In this document: in pieces, positions 26,302 to 34,738 of the stretch | Layout of the letters: the number at the start of each line of letters is the position of its first letter | Numbering within the stretch: position 1 is the first letter of the stretch | Origin: Helicobacter cynogastricus | GTDB taxonomy: Bacteria; Campylobacterota; Campylobacteria; Campylobacterales; Helicobacteraceae | Length of the DNA stretch: 64,000 nt | NCBI RefSeq assembly: GCF_900197855.1 | Contig: NZ_FZMQ01000005.1 | Coordinates: forward strand, 150,175 to 214,174 | Direction: 5' to 3' | The notes under the pieces: model-generated | The model's database searches: none | What the model was told of the DNA's origin: nothing | What the model saw: only the letters and a program-made list of their open reading frames with translations | Translations under genes and position numbers: made by a program

Positions 26302-27681
26302 ATGCTTAATTCTACCCATGCTAACCACCTAAGTAATCTTGTCGGGGCAGAGAATTTCTATACCGACCCCGCCCACCTGCAGGCCTACGCCTATGACGCG
26401 ACTAAAGAGCGTCATTTACCCGATGGGGTGATCTTTCCTAGGGATGAAGAAGATGTACGCCAAATTTTACGCTATTGTAACGCGCACCAGATTGTCGTCG
26501 TGCCTAGAGGGGCGGGGAGTGGCTTTACAGGCGGGGCTCTGAGTGCACGGGGCGGGTTGGTGCTGAGCTTAGAGAAACATTTGGATCAAATCTTAGAAAT
26601 TGATACAAAGAACTTAATTGCGCGCGTGCAACCCGGGGTGATCAACAAGCATTTTCAAAATGAGGTGGAAAAAAGAGGGCTGTTCTATCCCCCCGATCCA
26701 GCTAGTCAAGATCAGAGCACTTTGGGGGGGAATGTGAGCGAAAACGCGGGGGGTATGCGCGCAGCCAAGTATGGGATCACAAAAGATTATGTCATGGCCT
26801 TGCGCGCGGTCTTGCCCAATGGAGACATCATCCGCGCGGGCAAAAAGACGATTAAAGATGTCGCGGGTTTTAATGTCGCCGGGATTTTGATCGCGAGCGA
26901 GGGCTGTTTAGCCGTGATCACAGAGATCACGCTAAAACTGCTGGCCAAGCCCAAGCTCAAACAATCGGCGATGGGGGTTTTTAAGAGCATTACAGAGGCG
27001 ATGGAGGCGGTCTATCAGACCATGAGCAGTGGGGTAACCCCTGTGGCGATGGAGTTTTTAGACAATTTGAGTATCCGCGCAGTGGAGACGCGTTTTAAAA
27101 AGGGCTTGCCCATGGAGGCGGGCGCAATCCTCATCACCCAAGTAGATGGGAGTGTACCTGAACAAATTGGCCACCAGCTCGCCCAGATTGAAGCCCATTT
27201 TAAAGCAAATGGCTGTGTGGATTTTAAGATCGCCCAAAGTCCCCAAGAGGAAGAAGATCTCTGGTTTGCGCGCCGTAACGCCTCTCAGAGCATTAGCGTC
27301 TATGGCAAGAAGAAACTCAATGAAGATGTAACCGTGCCGCGCGCAAGTCTGCCCGCGCTCTTACAAGAAGTGGCGCGCATTAGCCAAGAGTATGATCTGC
27401 CCATTCCCTGTTTTGGACATACCGGCGATGGGAATGTGCATGTCAATATCATGCTCGCTGACCCTAGTGCCCAGCTAGAGAAGGGGCAAAAGGCGATGGA
27501 AGCCATTTTTAAAAGCGCGATCGCCCTAGAGGGTACGCTCAGTGGCGAGCATGGCATTGGGCTCTCTAAGGCGAAGTTTATGCCCCTAGCCTTCAGCCCT
27601 GAGGAAATGGCGCTTTTTAGGCGCATTAAAGCCGCCTTTGATCCTAACAATATCCTCAACCCGGCTAAAATGGGGCTTTAG
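26302..27681 (+). CDS. glcD: GlcD-type FAD-linked glycolate/lactate oxidase subunit
   Basis: A 459-residue flavoprotein with FAD_binding_4 (PRGAGSGFTGGALSARGG near residue 75, NVSENAGGMRAAKYG near 145) and a C-terminal FAD-oxidase domain (CFGHTGDGNVHVNI, GEHGIG, FDPNNILNP). It should oxidise a 2-hydroxyacid such as glycolate or D-lactate and pass electrons to a partner. GGAGGTGA precedes ATG 26302. Its DNA is visibly richer in GC than the upstream genes. No iron-sulfur partner gene is adjacent; the fused lactate dehydrogenase at 8344 is a paralogue. Confidence 0.88.
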   Translation: MLNSTHANHLSNLVGAENFYTDPAHLQAYAYDATKERHLPDGVIFPRDEEDVRQILRYCNAHQIVVVPRGAGSGFTGGALSARGGLVLSLEKHLDQILEIDTKNLIARVQPGVINKHFQNEVEKRGLFYPPDPASQDQSTLGGNVSENAGGMRAAKYGITKDYVMALRAVLPNGDIIRAGKKTIKDVAGFNVAGILIASEGCLAVITEITLKLLAKPKLKQSAMGVFKSITEAMEAVYQTMSSGVTPVAMEFLDNLSIRAVETRFKKGLPMEAGAILITQVDGSVPEQIGHQLAQIEAHFKANGCVDFKIAQSPQEEEDLWFARRNASQSISVYGKKKLNEDVTVPRASLPALLQEVARISQEYDLPIPCFGHTGDGNVHVNIMLADPSAQLEKGQKAMEAIFKSAIALEGTLSGEHGIGLSKAKFMPLAFSPEEMALFRRIKAAFDPNNILNPAKMGL

Positions 27682-28160
27682 TGGGACGCGCCTTTTTTAA
27701 AACCCCGCAGGGTTTCCCCCTGCCCTATGTGTGTTTGCAGACATGCGCAGGGAAGATTTGCGCGTTAGATTTTGTGCACACGCGCGCCCAAGAGGACTTA
27801 AATGCGCTTTTAGAGCGCGCATGTGAGGCGTTGGAGGGGTATTTTTTAGGGCGCATACGCATTTTTGATCTGCCCTTGCACTTGGAGGGTAGCTCTTTTC
27901 AGCAACGCGTCTGGCACGCCCTGCAAGCCATTCCCTACGCCCAAACCCGCAGTTATGCGCAGATTGCCCAGTACATCCAACACCCTAAGGCTTATCGCGC
28001 GGTGGGCAATGCCAACCACCATAATCCTTGTCCCATTTTCATCCCCTGCCATCGCGTGGTGCGCGCCAATGGCGCGTTGGGAGGTTATGAGGGCGGGGTG
28101 CAAATCAAAGCATGGCTTTTAGCCCATGAACGATTTTATGCGCCCATAAACGCCTTTTAA
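27681..28160 (+). CDS. ogt: O6-methylguanine-DNA methyltransferase
   Basis: A 159-residue suicide repair protein that transfers a methyl group from O6-methylguanine to its own cysteine. The active site is in FIPCHRVVRANGALGGYEGG (about residues 120-139); the helix-turn-helix RSYAQIAQYIQHPKAYRAVG precedes it. It starts at GTG 27681, which shares its G with the glcD stop. Length is normal for Ogt. Confidence 0.93.
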   Translation: MGRAFFKTPQGFPLPYVCLQTCAGKICALDFVHTRAQEDLNALLERACEALEGYFLGRIRIFDLPLHLEGSSFQQRVWHALQAIPYAQTRSYAQIAQYIQHPKAYRAVGNANHHNPCPIFIPCHRVVRANGALGGYEGGVQIKAWLLAHERFYAPINAF

Positions 28161-28299
28161 ACACATTCTGCTTGCCATCTTTTTATATTTGCGTACGCTA
28201 GATGGGAGTCTGTAGATTCGATTTTCATGCTCGAATAAAGACTTCATTCCTACTTTTTAAGCGGGGCTTCTACGCCCAAATACGCTTGAATAAATCAGG

Positions 28300-28645
28300 C
28301 AAGCGTGCATCTTTATGCTGATGACATTGCTAGGACAATTTGGGTAGGCAGGCGTTTTCCTTAAAGCCTACTCTTGCAACAAATGGACCAATTTTAAATT
28401 ATAAGGGAGATTTTCAGGGGCAAAACAACTTTCAGTTGCTCTAAAATCCCCTTTAGCAAAGCGGGTGTCCTGATCGATATCGATCCAGTTTGTCAAAACT
28501 GCACACTCACCAATTCCTCACACAAGCGGCAAAACATGTTCTTCATGCTCGCTCCAAAGCATCGAATACTCACAATGCAGAGCACTCACGGGTAAAATAG
28601 TATGGGTGCACTTGAGCATGTTTAAACCCATATCTGTTTTCTAAA
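28300..28645 (-). pseudogene. Aldo/keto reductase relic (middle part)
   Basis: Read on the minus strand, three frames give pieces of an aldo/keto reductase in correct order: PVSALHCEYSMLWSEHEEHV with a following LCEEL, then DQDTRFAKGDFRATESCFAP with ENLPYNLKLVHLLQE, then a degraded KTPA...QIVLAM. These match family segments leading to strand 8. Stops and at least two frameshifts separate them. No start is identifiable in 28646-28925, where I see only a few unaligned traces. 28161-28299 holds nothing recognisable. Confidence 0.7.
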
Positions 28646-28925
28646 GAGCATAATAGTTTTACCTGAAATACTCTCCTATTTAAAGTGTCGTATTTATGCT
28701 ATATGTTTTCTACGCTCTAAGCCTCACACAGGAATCTCTAACTTGCCAAAAGCTTTTTAAGCGGATTTTTGGAGTGCTTTATGCCCCCTAGCCCCTAGCA
28801 TGCCAAGAGAGAATAAAGAACCTTCCAATAAGCATGTTTGCCAAAATGGCACGGCGTTTAGGGCTATCAGGCCGTTTCATTTGCTGAGCATATTTTTAAA
28901 GTTTTGGGGGTAACGCTCTCCCCGA

Positions 28926-29113
28926 CTATGCTGATTTTTCTAACTCCACATTAAATGCTTCTAGCTCGCTTTTCTGGCAAAACACGCTTAAAGCGTCCCA
29001 ATGTTTTCTAGCAATCGTTCTTCTTTGATCGTGCTAAAGAGGGGGATCACTGCCTTTTGCATGTGCAAAATCCAAAGCAGGGCAATTTGGACGAGGGTGG
29101 CGTTTTTGGTTTT
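28926..29113 (-). pseudogene. Second aldo/keto reductase relic (C-terminal part)
   Basis: The minus strand encodes NATLVQIALLWILHMQKAVI, then PLFSTIKEERLLENIGTL, a stop, and after a frameshift FCQKSELEAFNVELEKSA with a stop at 28926. This is the C-terminal NADPH-binding part of an aldo/keto reductase (family form: PAQIALAW...IPGT...RLEEN). It lies 5' of the other relic on the same strand, yet covers a later part of the protein, so the two cannot come from one gene copy without rearrangement. Confidence 0.75.
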
Positions 29114-29638
29114 TTACCTTTCTTGCAGGTTTGAAGGTATGTTTACATAATCTGTTAGGGCTCTCCACTTAAAAGCAATCGTAATGGAATAGAAAAGCAA
29201 ATCGATAGACAAACGAGGATTACTGATAGAACCACCTAAAAAAATAACAAGTACAAGGGGCAACCAATTAAATAACCAAAATAAAAGGCAGACTATCCCT
29301 AATGGGATATCTCTTTTTCTAAAAAAAAGAACAAAAGGTATTAAAATTGCCCAAAAAGTTCCCTTGGGCAGCCTCTCAAAACTTTTATATTCAGCACTGA
29401 GTCCCACCCAAATCCATACAATGACCTGGACAACCAAATAAAAACCAAATAGGAATGCAACCATATCGATCTTGCGGGCAATGGTATAGGCAATGCTAAA
29501 AGCGTCATGGCCTATGGCATCACCAATCAATATCAACAAAAAACCTGGCGCACAAGCAAGAAAAAATCTCCATAGACTTTTCTGTAAAGCAAAGTAAGTT
29601 CCCGGAAAAAGAAGTAAAACCAAGATTTTCATTAACAC
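29114..29638 (-). CDS. Integral membrane protein, unknown
   Basis: A 174-residue open frame, about two-thirds hydrophobic, with four or five probable transmembrane helices (for example ILVLLLFPGTYFALQ, FLFGFYLVVQVIVWIWVG, IVCLLFWLFNWLPLVLVIFLGG). It has no motif that I recognise. It lies in an island of decayed oxidoreductase genes; its frame is intact and it has MLMKIL or MKIL as possible starts. A weakly similar layout occurs in small DUF membrane proteins of stress operons, but that is not evidence of function. Confidence 0.5.
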   Translation of the reverse strand: MLMKILVLLLFPGTYFALQKSLWRFFLACAPGFLLILIGDAIGHDAFSIAYTIARKIDMVAFLFGFYLVVQVIVWIWVGLSAEYKSFERLPKGTFWAILIPFVLFFRKRDIPLGIVCLLFWLFNWLPLVLVIFLGGSISNPRLSIDLLFYSITIAFKWRALTDYVNIPSNLQER

Positions 29639-29755
29639 TCCTACTGCATAAACTAAGAAATTCTAACTATTTACAATAAACAATTTTGTAAAACTTGGGC
29701 TAAACACCCCTCAAAATGCCCAGAATATGTGGTTTTACAAAAATTCACATAAATT

Positions 29756-30158
29756 TTATTTTTTAGGTTTGCCTGTATAGGCGGGGTTGCTTGGATTCAA
29801 AAAGTCCTTTTGCTCGGCGATCATCTGCGTATAAAGTTCGATTTTATGGGCGATTTTACAAGCTATCTAGCTGAAGGCGTAAATCTTTAAGCTGTTGCTC
29901 TAAAATTGCCTTGCGTTGTGGGGTGCTTTTCATGCCATGTTGTGCTAGGGTGATATAGTCTTTAATCGTGGCTAGGGGCATACCACACGCACGCAAACAC
30001 TGCACCCACTCCACCCAAGTAATGTCGCTTTTAGAGAAGTAACGCACTCTGTTTTGATCGCTTTGCACAAAGGGGAATAGCCCTTTATCGCACCAAAAGC
30101 GGATTTTGCGTGAAGGAATACCCGTTTGTCTTTCAACTTCCATAATAGTGAATGCCAT
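29756..30158 (-). pseudogene. MerR-family regulator, frameshifted near the C-terminus
   Basis: An N-terminal winged helix (TIMEVERQTGIPSRKIRFWC, YFSKSDITWVEWVQCL) and a dimerisation helix run 100 residues to a stop at 29856. One base out of frame, the sequence continues as IAHKIELYTQMIAEQKDFLN and ends TGKPKK at 29758, the expected tail of MerR regulators of the aldo/keto reductase type. One extra T in TTGTAAAATC explains the break. The truncated protein keeps its DNA-binding domain and may still act. It follows the cupin/CMD gene by 20 bases and probably regulated this island. Confidence 0.8.
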
Positions 30159-30178
30159 GTGTTGCCTTTGACTTTTGC

Positions 30179-31395
30179 CTAGTCTTTGGGAGCAGGGCTT
30201 ATGGCATCTATTGCACTGATGGCGTTTAAGGCTCTAGGGTACCCGATAAAAGGAATCAAAGCCGTAACCACACCAATGAGTTTGTGGCGATCATTTCCCA
30301 TGTTTAAATTGCCTCGCACATGGGCTTTTAGCTGGTTATCTGCTCCGCGCCTAAAGAGAGTAAGTGAACAAAAGTCAGCAACTCTCTAGAGCGCAAATCT
30401 AGCCCCTCTCTAGCATAGTAATCCCCAAAGCAATTTGCTGGCAAGAATTGATAAATATGCGCCTCATCTTTGGGAGCGTGGGCGTTCATATCTTCAATGA
30501 CTTGCCCAAAAATCTTTTTTTGGATTGCTAGGCCCCTTTGTGTCCTTTATGCTTGTGGGATACTCTTTTGAGAAGCTAAATTAATCCCTCTGTCTTGAAA
30601 GGCTTGGCTAGTTGCCTCTAAAAAGCCCTGCACCCGTGCAAAGCCCACATAGGGGATGGCTTGGTATAAAATCTCTCTAATGGCTTGGGGCTTTATGTGG
30701 GGCAGGGCACTTTCTAGGGCATTGGCGTATGGGGGCACAGAGCCTAGAGCCACTAAGGATGCTAATAAAATTTGGCTGTATTCGGACACGCTTAAGCCTG
30801 AAGTTTTGAAAGCCTCTTGCATGGCGAAATGGTTGAAGGTGCGAAACATTTGCGGATCGCTTGTTAGTGGGCTATTGGCAAAGGGGTTAAAGGCACTTTT
30901 GGCAGGCTTTAGGGAGCTTATCGCCTTGTCATACTCTGCATTGCTCACCCTTTCTAGCCAATGGACATTTTCGCCGTTTTTATAACCTGTGAGGGCTAAA
31001 TGTGCCCCGCCTGTGTGTGGCCCCGCCCCATGCCAGTGCTTCACCCCGGGCGGGCAAGAGATCACCTCGCCCACTTTTGCCACGCTCACCTTGCCCTCAG
31101 CCGTGCCTGTGTAAATCTCACCCTCTGTTACTAAGAGAGTCTGCCCTGCGGGGTGGGTGTGCCAAGCACTGCGGGCTTTGGGGGCAAAATGCACGACCCC
31201 TCCGCTAAAATTGCGCCACTTTGTCGGACCAAACAAAACTTGGATATGCACATCCCCGCTAAACTTGTCGCTAGGTCCTTTAAAGTCCTTAAAATCTGTC
31301 TTTGTGTGTATCTCTTGCATGGGTTTTTCTTTGTGCTGTGTGTGTGCCCCGAGTAGGGCAAGAGAAAACGCTAAAAAAGTCAAAGCTTTACGCAT
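30179..31395 (-). pseudogene. Cupin + double carboxymuconolactone decarboxylase protein, interrupted
   Basis: The first 282 codons (31395-30547) encode an export segment, a cupin (WRNFSGGVVHFAPKARSAWH with metal-binding histidines, VKHWHGAGP) and a first CMD/AhpD-like domain. After an in-frame TAA at 30547-30549 the same frame continues RGLAIQKKIFGQVIEDM...REELL-type text (LDLRSRELLTFVHLLSLG). A one-base shift then leads into NQLKAHVRGNLNMGNDRHKL and IPFIGYPRALNAISAID, ending at 30179. The whole is the usual cupin-CMD-CMD protein with one nonsense and one frameshift. The upstream part could still make a cupin-CMD protein. Confidence 0.8.
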
Positions 31396-31960
31396 GTTGT
31401 GCCTCTATGTGTTTAATGATTTTTGCAGGGTTGCCCCCCACAATGACATTAGGGGGGACATCTTTGGTAACGACCGCTCCTGCCGCTATGATAGAACCCT
31501 CTCCGATGGTAACCCCCGGGCAAATGGTGGCATTGATGCCTATCCACACTCGATCCTTAATCACAATGGGCCTACAAAAGGTCGTGCGCCGATTGTAGGG
31601 GTTGAAGTCGTGGTTGATTGTGGTTAAACACACTTTGGGGGCGATGAAAACATGATTACCTATGTCAATTCCACCTCGATCCATAAAACTACAAGCCGAG
31701 TTCATAAAAAAATGCTTGCCAAAGTTGATATTGCGCCCAAAATCCACATAAAAGGGCGGTAAAATGCTATTGGTCCTATCAAAGGACTTGCCCGTCAACT
31801 CGCTCATTAATTCTTGTATCTCTTGAGGACTTAACTCTTGGGTGTTGAGCTTGTGTATGAGTTTTTGGACGTTTCTAATCACGCCATAAAGCTTGTCAAA
31901 CTCGGGATCGTCCATACTCACCATTTCCCCGCTTAAATCCCCCTCAAAAATGTCTTTCAC
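31388..31960 (-). CDS. Hexapeptide-repeat O-acetyltransferase (NodL/LacA/Maa-like)
   Basis: A 190-residue left-handed beta-helix acetyltransferase. The N-terminal Mac segment is followed by hexapeptide turns ([37 protein letters not shown]), the catalytic histidine in [11 protein letters not shown], and [19 protein letters not shown]. It should acetylate a sugar or related hydroxyl using acetyl-CoA. It overlaps both neighbours by four and eight bases, so it belongs to the oxidoreductase operon. The frame is intact. Confidence 0.85.
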   Translation of the reverse strand: MKDIFEGDLSGEMVSMDDPEFDKLYGVIRNVQKLIHKLNTQELSPQEIQELMSELTGKSFDRTNSILPPFYVDFGRNINFGKHFFMNSACSFMDRGGIDIGNHVFIAPKVCLTTINHDFNPYNRRTTFCRPIVIKDRVWIGINATICPGVTIGEGSIIAAGAVVTKDVPPNVIVGGNPAKIIKHIEAQHA

Positions 31961-32466
31961 ACAAGCCCCTTAACCCACTCCTGGTAAGCTTGGGCTTGGG
32001 CTTTTAAGGCGGTGTTGCTCAAGTTACCGGTGTTGTAGGTCAAGAAAGGCTGAGAATACTTAGTCCCGATAAAATGGCTAATTGCCCTAAAGGGGGTTAA
32101 GACACTTTCTAAGCTAAACTTGCCTTGAAAATCCCCCTCGCGTGCGCCTAAGCTGATGGCTAAGCTAAAACCCTTGCCCTCTAAAACCTTGCCTTTAGAG
32201 CCATAAGCAAAGCCATAGGTCAGCACATCATCAAAGTATTGCTTGAGTAGAGCAGGGCAGGAATACCAAAACATGGGGAATTGAAACACAATGTGCTTGG
32301 CCTTGATTAATTTAGCTTGCTCGCCTTGAATGTCAATGTTAAAGTTTGGGTATAAGGCGTATAAATCGCTGATGATAACGCCTGTAGGCTCTAGGGCAAC
32401 TTTGAGGGCTTTATTCACCCGTGAGTTGGTGAGATCGGGGTGGGCGACAACAACTAAAATAGACAT
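31957..32466 (-). CDS. Flavodoxin-fold NAD(P)H oxidoreductase
   Basis: A 169-residue protein of the Flavodoxin_2 group (MdaB/KefF/YheR type). [19 protein letters not shown] is the N-terminal phosphate-binding strand, [20 protein letters not shown] the conserved loop near residue 80, and [13 protein letters not shown] the next. It should reduce quinones or similar compounds with NAD(P)H and FMN or FAD. It is the first gene of the minus-strand operon, with a ribosome site AAGGAGAA, and appears intact. Confidence 0.82.
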   Translation of the reverse strand: MSILVVVAHPDLTNSRVNKALKVALEPTGVIISDLYALYPNFNIDIQGEQAKLIKAKHIVFQFPMFWYSCPALLKQYFDDVLTYGFAYGSKGKVLEGKGFSLAISLGAREGDFQGKFSLESVLTPFRAISHFIGTKYSQPFLTYNTGNLSNTALKAQAQAYQEWVKGLV

Positions 32467-32609
32467 AAATTCTCCTTGATTTTTTAAGGTGTTCGTATTA
32501 TAAAACCTGACACCTAGTGTTTGTCAAGAGATTTTAACAATGTAGGCCTGCAAAAAACTTTTATTCTCTAGTAGTTTAATGTCAATGGCATAAAGGTATT
32601 AGGATTTTC

Positions 32610-33221
32610 CTAAGGCTCAATACCTATTAGCAATAAAGGTACGGCTGGAGTGTTGCGCCCTTGTCTATAGAGATTATAAACTTCACTTTCATAATAGGCG
32701 ATCCCGCTAGACATGTGTGCACACATCGCTTTAGTAGGCATGATCTCAATGCCTACATCAATAGCATTGGCCACATAAAAAGCCATGTGTTTTACAAAGA
32801 GATCGTAAGCCACAAAGGCGTATTTGCCAAACTGCACCTCTATGGCGATACGCTCTTTTAAGAAGTCGGTTTGATTGTAGGAATAATAGGCGGTCTGCCC
32901 TTGTGCTTCTATAGTATGTTTTTGTAGCTCAGGCCTTAAATACATGGTTTCAAAAGCTAGAGACTGATGGGGTGTTAAGTAATAACTTTGTCTTTTTTCT
33001 AGCCAACCCAAAGAATTTAAAGAAATTTGAAACGCTTTATTGAGCTCTATGGGAGAAAATAAACGATCGCCTGTTCTACCTTTCTCTAAGGAGATTTTAC
33101 TTTGACATGCATGAGCATTGATGCTAGTGATCACATGGATAATTTCTTGCCACAAATGAGGATGATGTACTTGTAAAAATTCTAGTCCATTTAAGTGAGA
33201 ATGTAAATAAGCGATGTTCAA
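32610..33221 (-). CDS. BstYI/BglII-type type II restriction endonuclease (predicted RGATCY)
   Basis: A 203-residue endonuclease. With the TTG start at 33221 (AGGGGG upstream, TTGA overlap with the methylase stop) the residues Asp119, Glu128 and Gln130 (SYNQTDF...IAIEVQFGKY) fall exactly where I remember the BstYI catalytic residues, and the length equals BstYI. The BglII family is unusual in having Gln in place of the catalytic Lys. C-terminal MSSGIAYYE and PAVPLLLIGI also fit. A GTG at 33245 is a less likely start. I predict R^GATCY, as for BstYI. Confidence 0.85.
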   Translation of the reverse strand: MNIAYLHSHLNGLEFLQVHHPHLWQEIIHVITSINAHACQSKISLEKGRTGDRLFSPIELNKAFQISLNSLGWLEKRQSYYLTPHQSLAFETMYLRPELQKHTIEAQGQTAYYSYNQTDFLKERIAIEVQFGKYAFVAYDLFVKHMAFYVANAIDVGIEIMPTKAMCAHMSSGIAYYESEVYNLYRQGRNTPAVPLLLIGIEP

Positions 33222-34108
33222 TACACACCCCCTAGGCCCCGCCACTCTTCTGGCACACGCGCCACACTGTCATTTTTAGGACTGTAAATTTCTTGACTCA
33301 TTTCACGCCATTTAAGTTTGCCCTTAAAAAAGTCTAATATCCTCTCTCTTGCGATCGCACAATACTTTTCTTCTTTTTCAACACACACGCCCTTGCGTCC
33401 ATTTTTAAGCGCGCTGATGAGGGTCGTGCCCACCCCGCCAAAGGGGTCTAAAATGCGATCTTCGGGATGACTCAGAGCTAAAACCAGACGATCTACCAAC
33501 TCAAGGGGGAACTGGCAAGGATGAGCGGTTTTTTCTACATGATTGCTCTTGACATTCACAATATCCCAAACTTGGCATTCCCAATCTCTAAGCACAATCT
33601 CCCACACATCTGCCGGGTTTTTACCCTTTGGATTGCCTGAGAGTTGTCCCTTTTTTGCACCCTTAAAATGGCGTTTGCCTGGGTATTTGGCCGGCACGCG
33701 CACGCTATCCAAGTTAAAAGTATAAGTATCACTCTTACTAAACCAGAGTATGGTCTCATAACGCCCACTAAATCTGAGCTTAGAATGCAGGCCATGCCCA
33801 AATTTCCAGATGATGCGATTTCTGAGCTTAAAGTCCAAGTCTTTAAACAAGGGATAAAAGTAGATGTCCAAAGGATAGATTTCTTTATCTTTAACAAAAT
33901 TGCCTACTTGCCATGCAATGCTTCCACTCTCTTTAAGCACTCTTTTAAGCTCGTTTAAAATGGGTTTAAATTCACTCAGATATTCATTCAAACTTTTAGA
34001 TTTTTCATAATCCTTGCCCACATTATAAGGCGGAGAGGTGATGATGAGATCAAAGCTAGAATCTTCTATTTGTGACAAAATATCTAAAGCAGTGCCATTG
34101 AGAATCAT
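33218..34108 (-). CDS. Beta-class DNA methyltransferase partner
   Basis: A 296-residue methyltransferase. Motif IV TSPPYNVGKDYE (Ser25-Tyr28) comes first and the SAM-binding ILDPFGGVGTTL comes late (about residue 235), the beta-class order. SPPY is typical of N4-cytosine methylases but occurs in some adenine enzymes. BglII is paired with an N4-cytosine methylase, so N4-C in RGATCY is my inference. It is transcribed just before the endonuclease and overlaps it by four bases. Confidence 0.87.
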   Translation of the reverse strand: MILNGTALDILSQIEDSSFDLIITSPPYNVGKDYEKSKSLNEYLSEFKPILNELKRVLKESGSIAWQVGNFVKDKEIYPLDIYFYPLFKDLDFKLRNRIIWKFGHGLHSKLRFSGRYETILWFSKSDTYTFNLDSVRVPAKYPGKRHFKGAKKGQLSGNPKGKNPADVWEIVLRDWECQVWDIVNVKSNHVEKTAHPCQFPLELVDRLVLALSHPEDRILDPFGGVGTTLISALKNGRKGVCVEKEEKYCAIARERILDFFKGKLKWREMSQEIYSPKNDSVARVPEEWRGLGGVY

Positions 34109-34738
34109 GTTATCAATTCCTTACCCGGTTTGATGCTTTGTTAATTCTAGTATTATAGTGTTTGGCTTATTTTGTGTCAAAGTTTGATAGAGAAGTTTTG
34201 CACATGAATTGATAGGTTGTCTGCACTGATGGACTAACTTGAATAGAGCAAAGACACACTAAGCCCCTAAGGTTAGCTTCTTGAACTAAAAAGTTTTTGG
34301 GCCAATTTAGAATTTGGCACTTATTTGTGTCGACTTAAAAAGTCATTTTATTTCTTTCCATCCGTGTGTAAAGTTTAATTTTATAGGCGGGTGCTTTTGT
34401 TCAACATAGAACATGGAGTTGTTTTTCTAAAAGAGTCTTATACTTTTTTAGTCCTTGTTGGAGACCAGATTGGTATAGTTTTGATTTGTGTAAAGAAGCA
34501 TATTGCAATAACACAAGTGTTGCGCCCACTCCGCCAAAACCACACAAAACTCAGAGAAATGGCGCGCCCCCATTTGGTCATGTTATACAAAAGAGATAAC
34601 CTTCTCTTATAGCAAAGCGGATTTTATGGACGAGGATATCTATTTATCTTTCTACAAACAGCGTAAGGTTTTTACTGTCCCGGTGCGTATCACTCCTTGC
34701 TCCCTAAGATATTAGGGATTTTTGCAAGGATTTAATCC
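34109..34738. other. 630-base region without a supportable gene
   Basis: The minus strand around 34340-34400 reads AYKIKLYTRMERNKMTF, which resembles the tail of the MerR protein at 29756-29860 (AHKIELYTQMIAEQKDF) and may be a second MerR relic. Further up, the minus strand near 34430-34540 reads GFGGVGATLVLLQ, perhaps another decayed gene. A 73-codon plus-strand frame (34391-34612) has no recognisable family. I call no gene here. Confidence 0.45.
34701..34723 (+). terminator. Possible intrinsic terminator
   Basis: TCCCTAA-GATA-TTAGGGA followed by TTTTT forms a perfect 7-bp stem with a T-run on the plus strand. It lies 3' of the mqo gene, which is on the opposite strand, and downstream of the degraded region. 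Confidence 0.45.

Noticed and set aside
34391-34612. 73-codon plus-strand frame
   Set aside because: It is antisense to probable relic sequence and has no recognisable domain or ribosome site.
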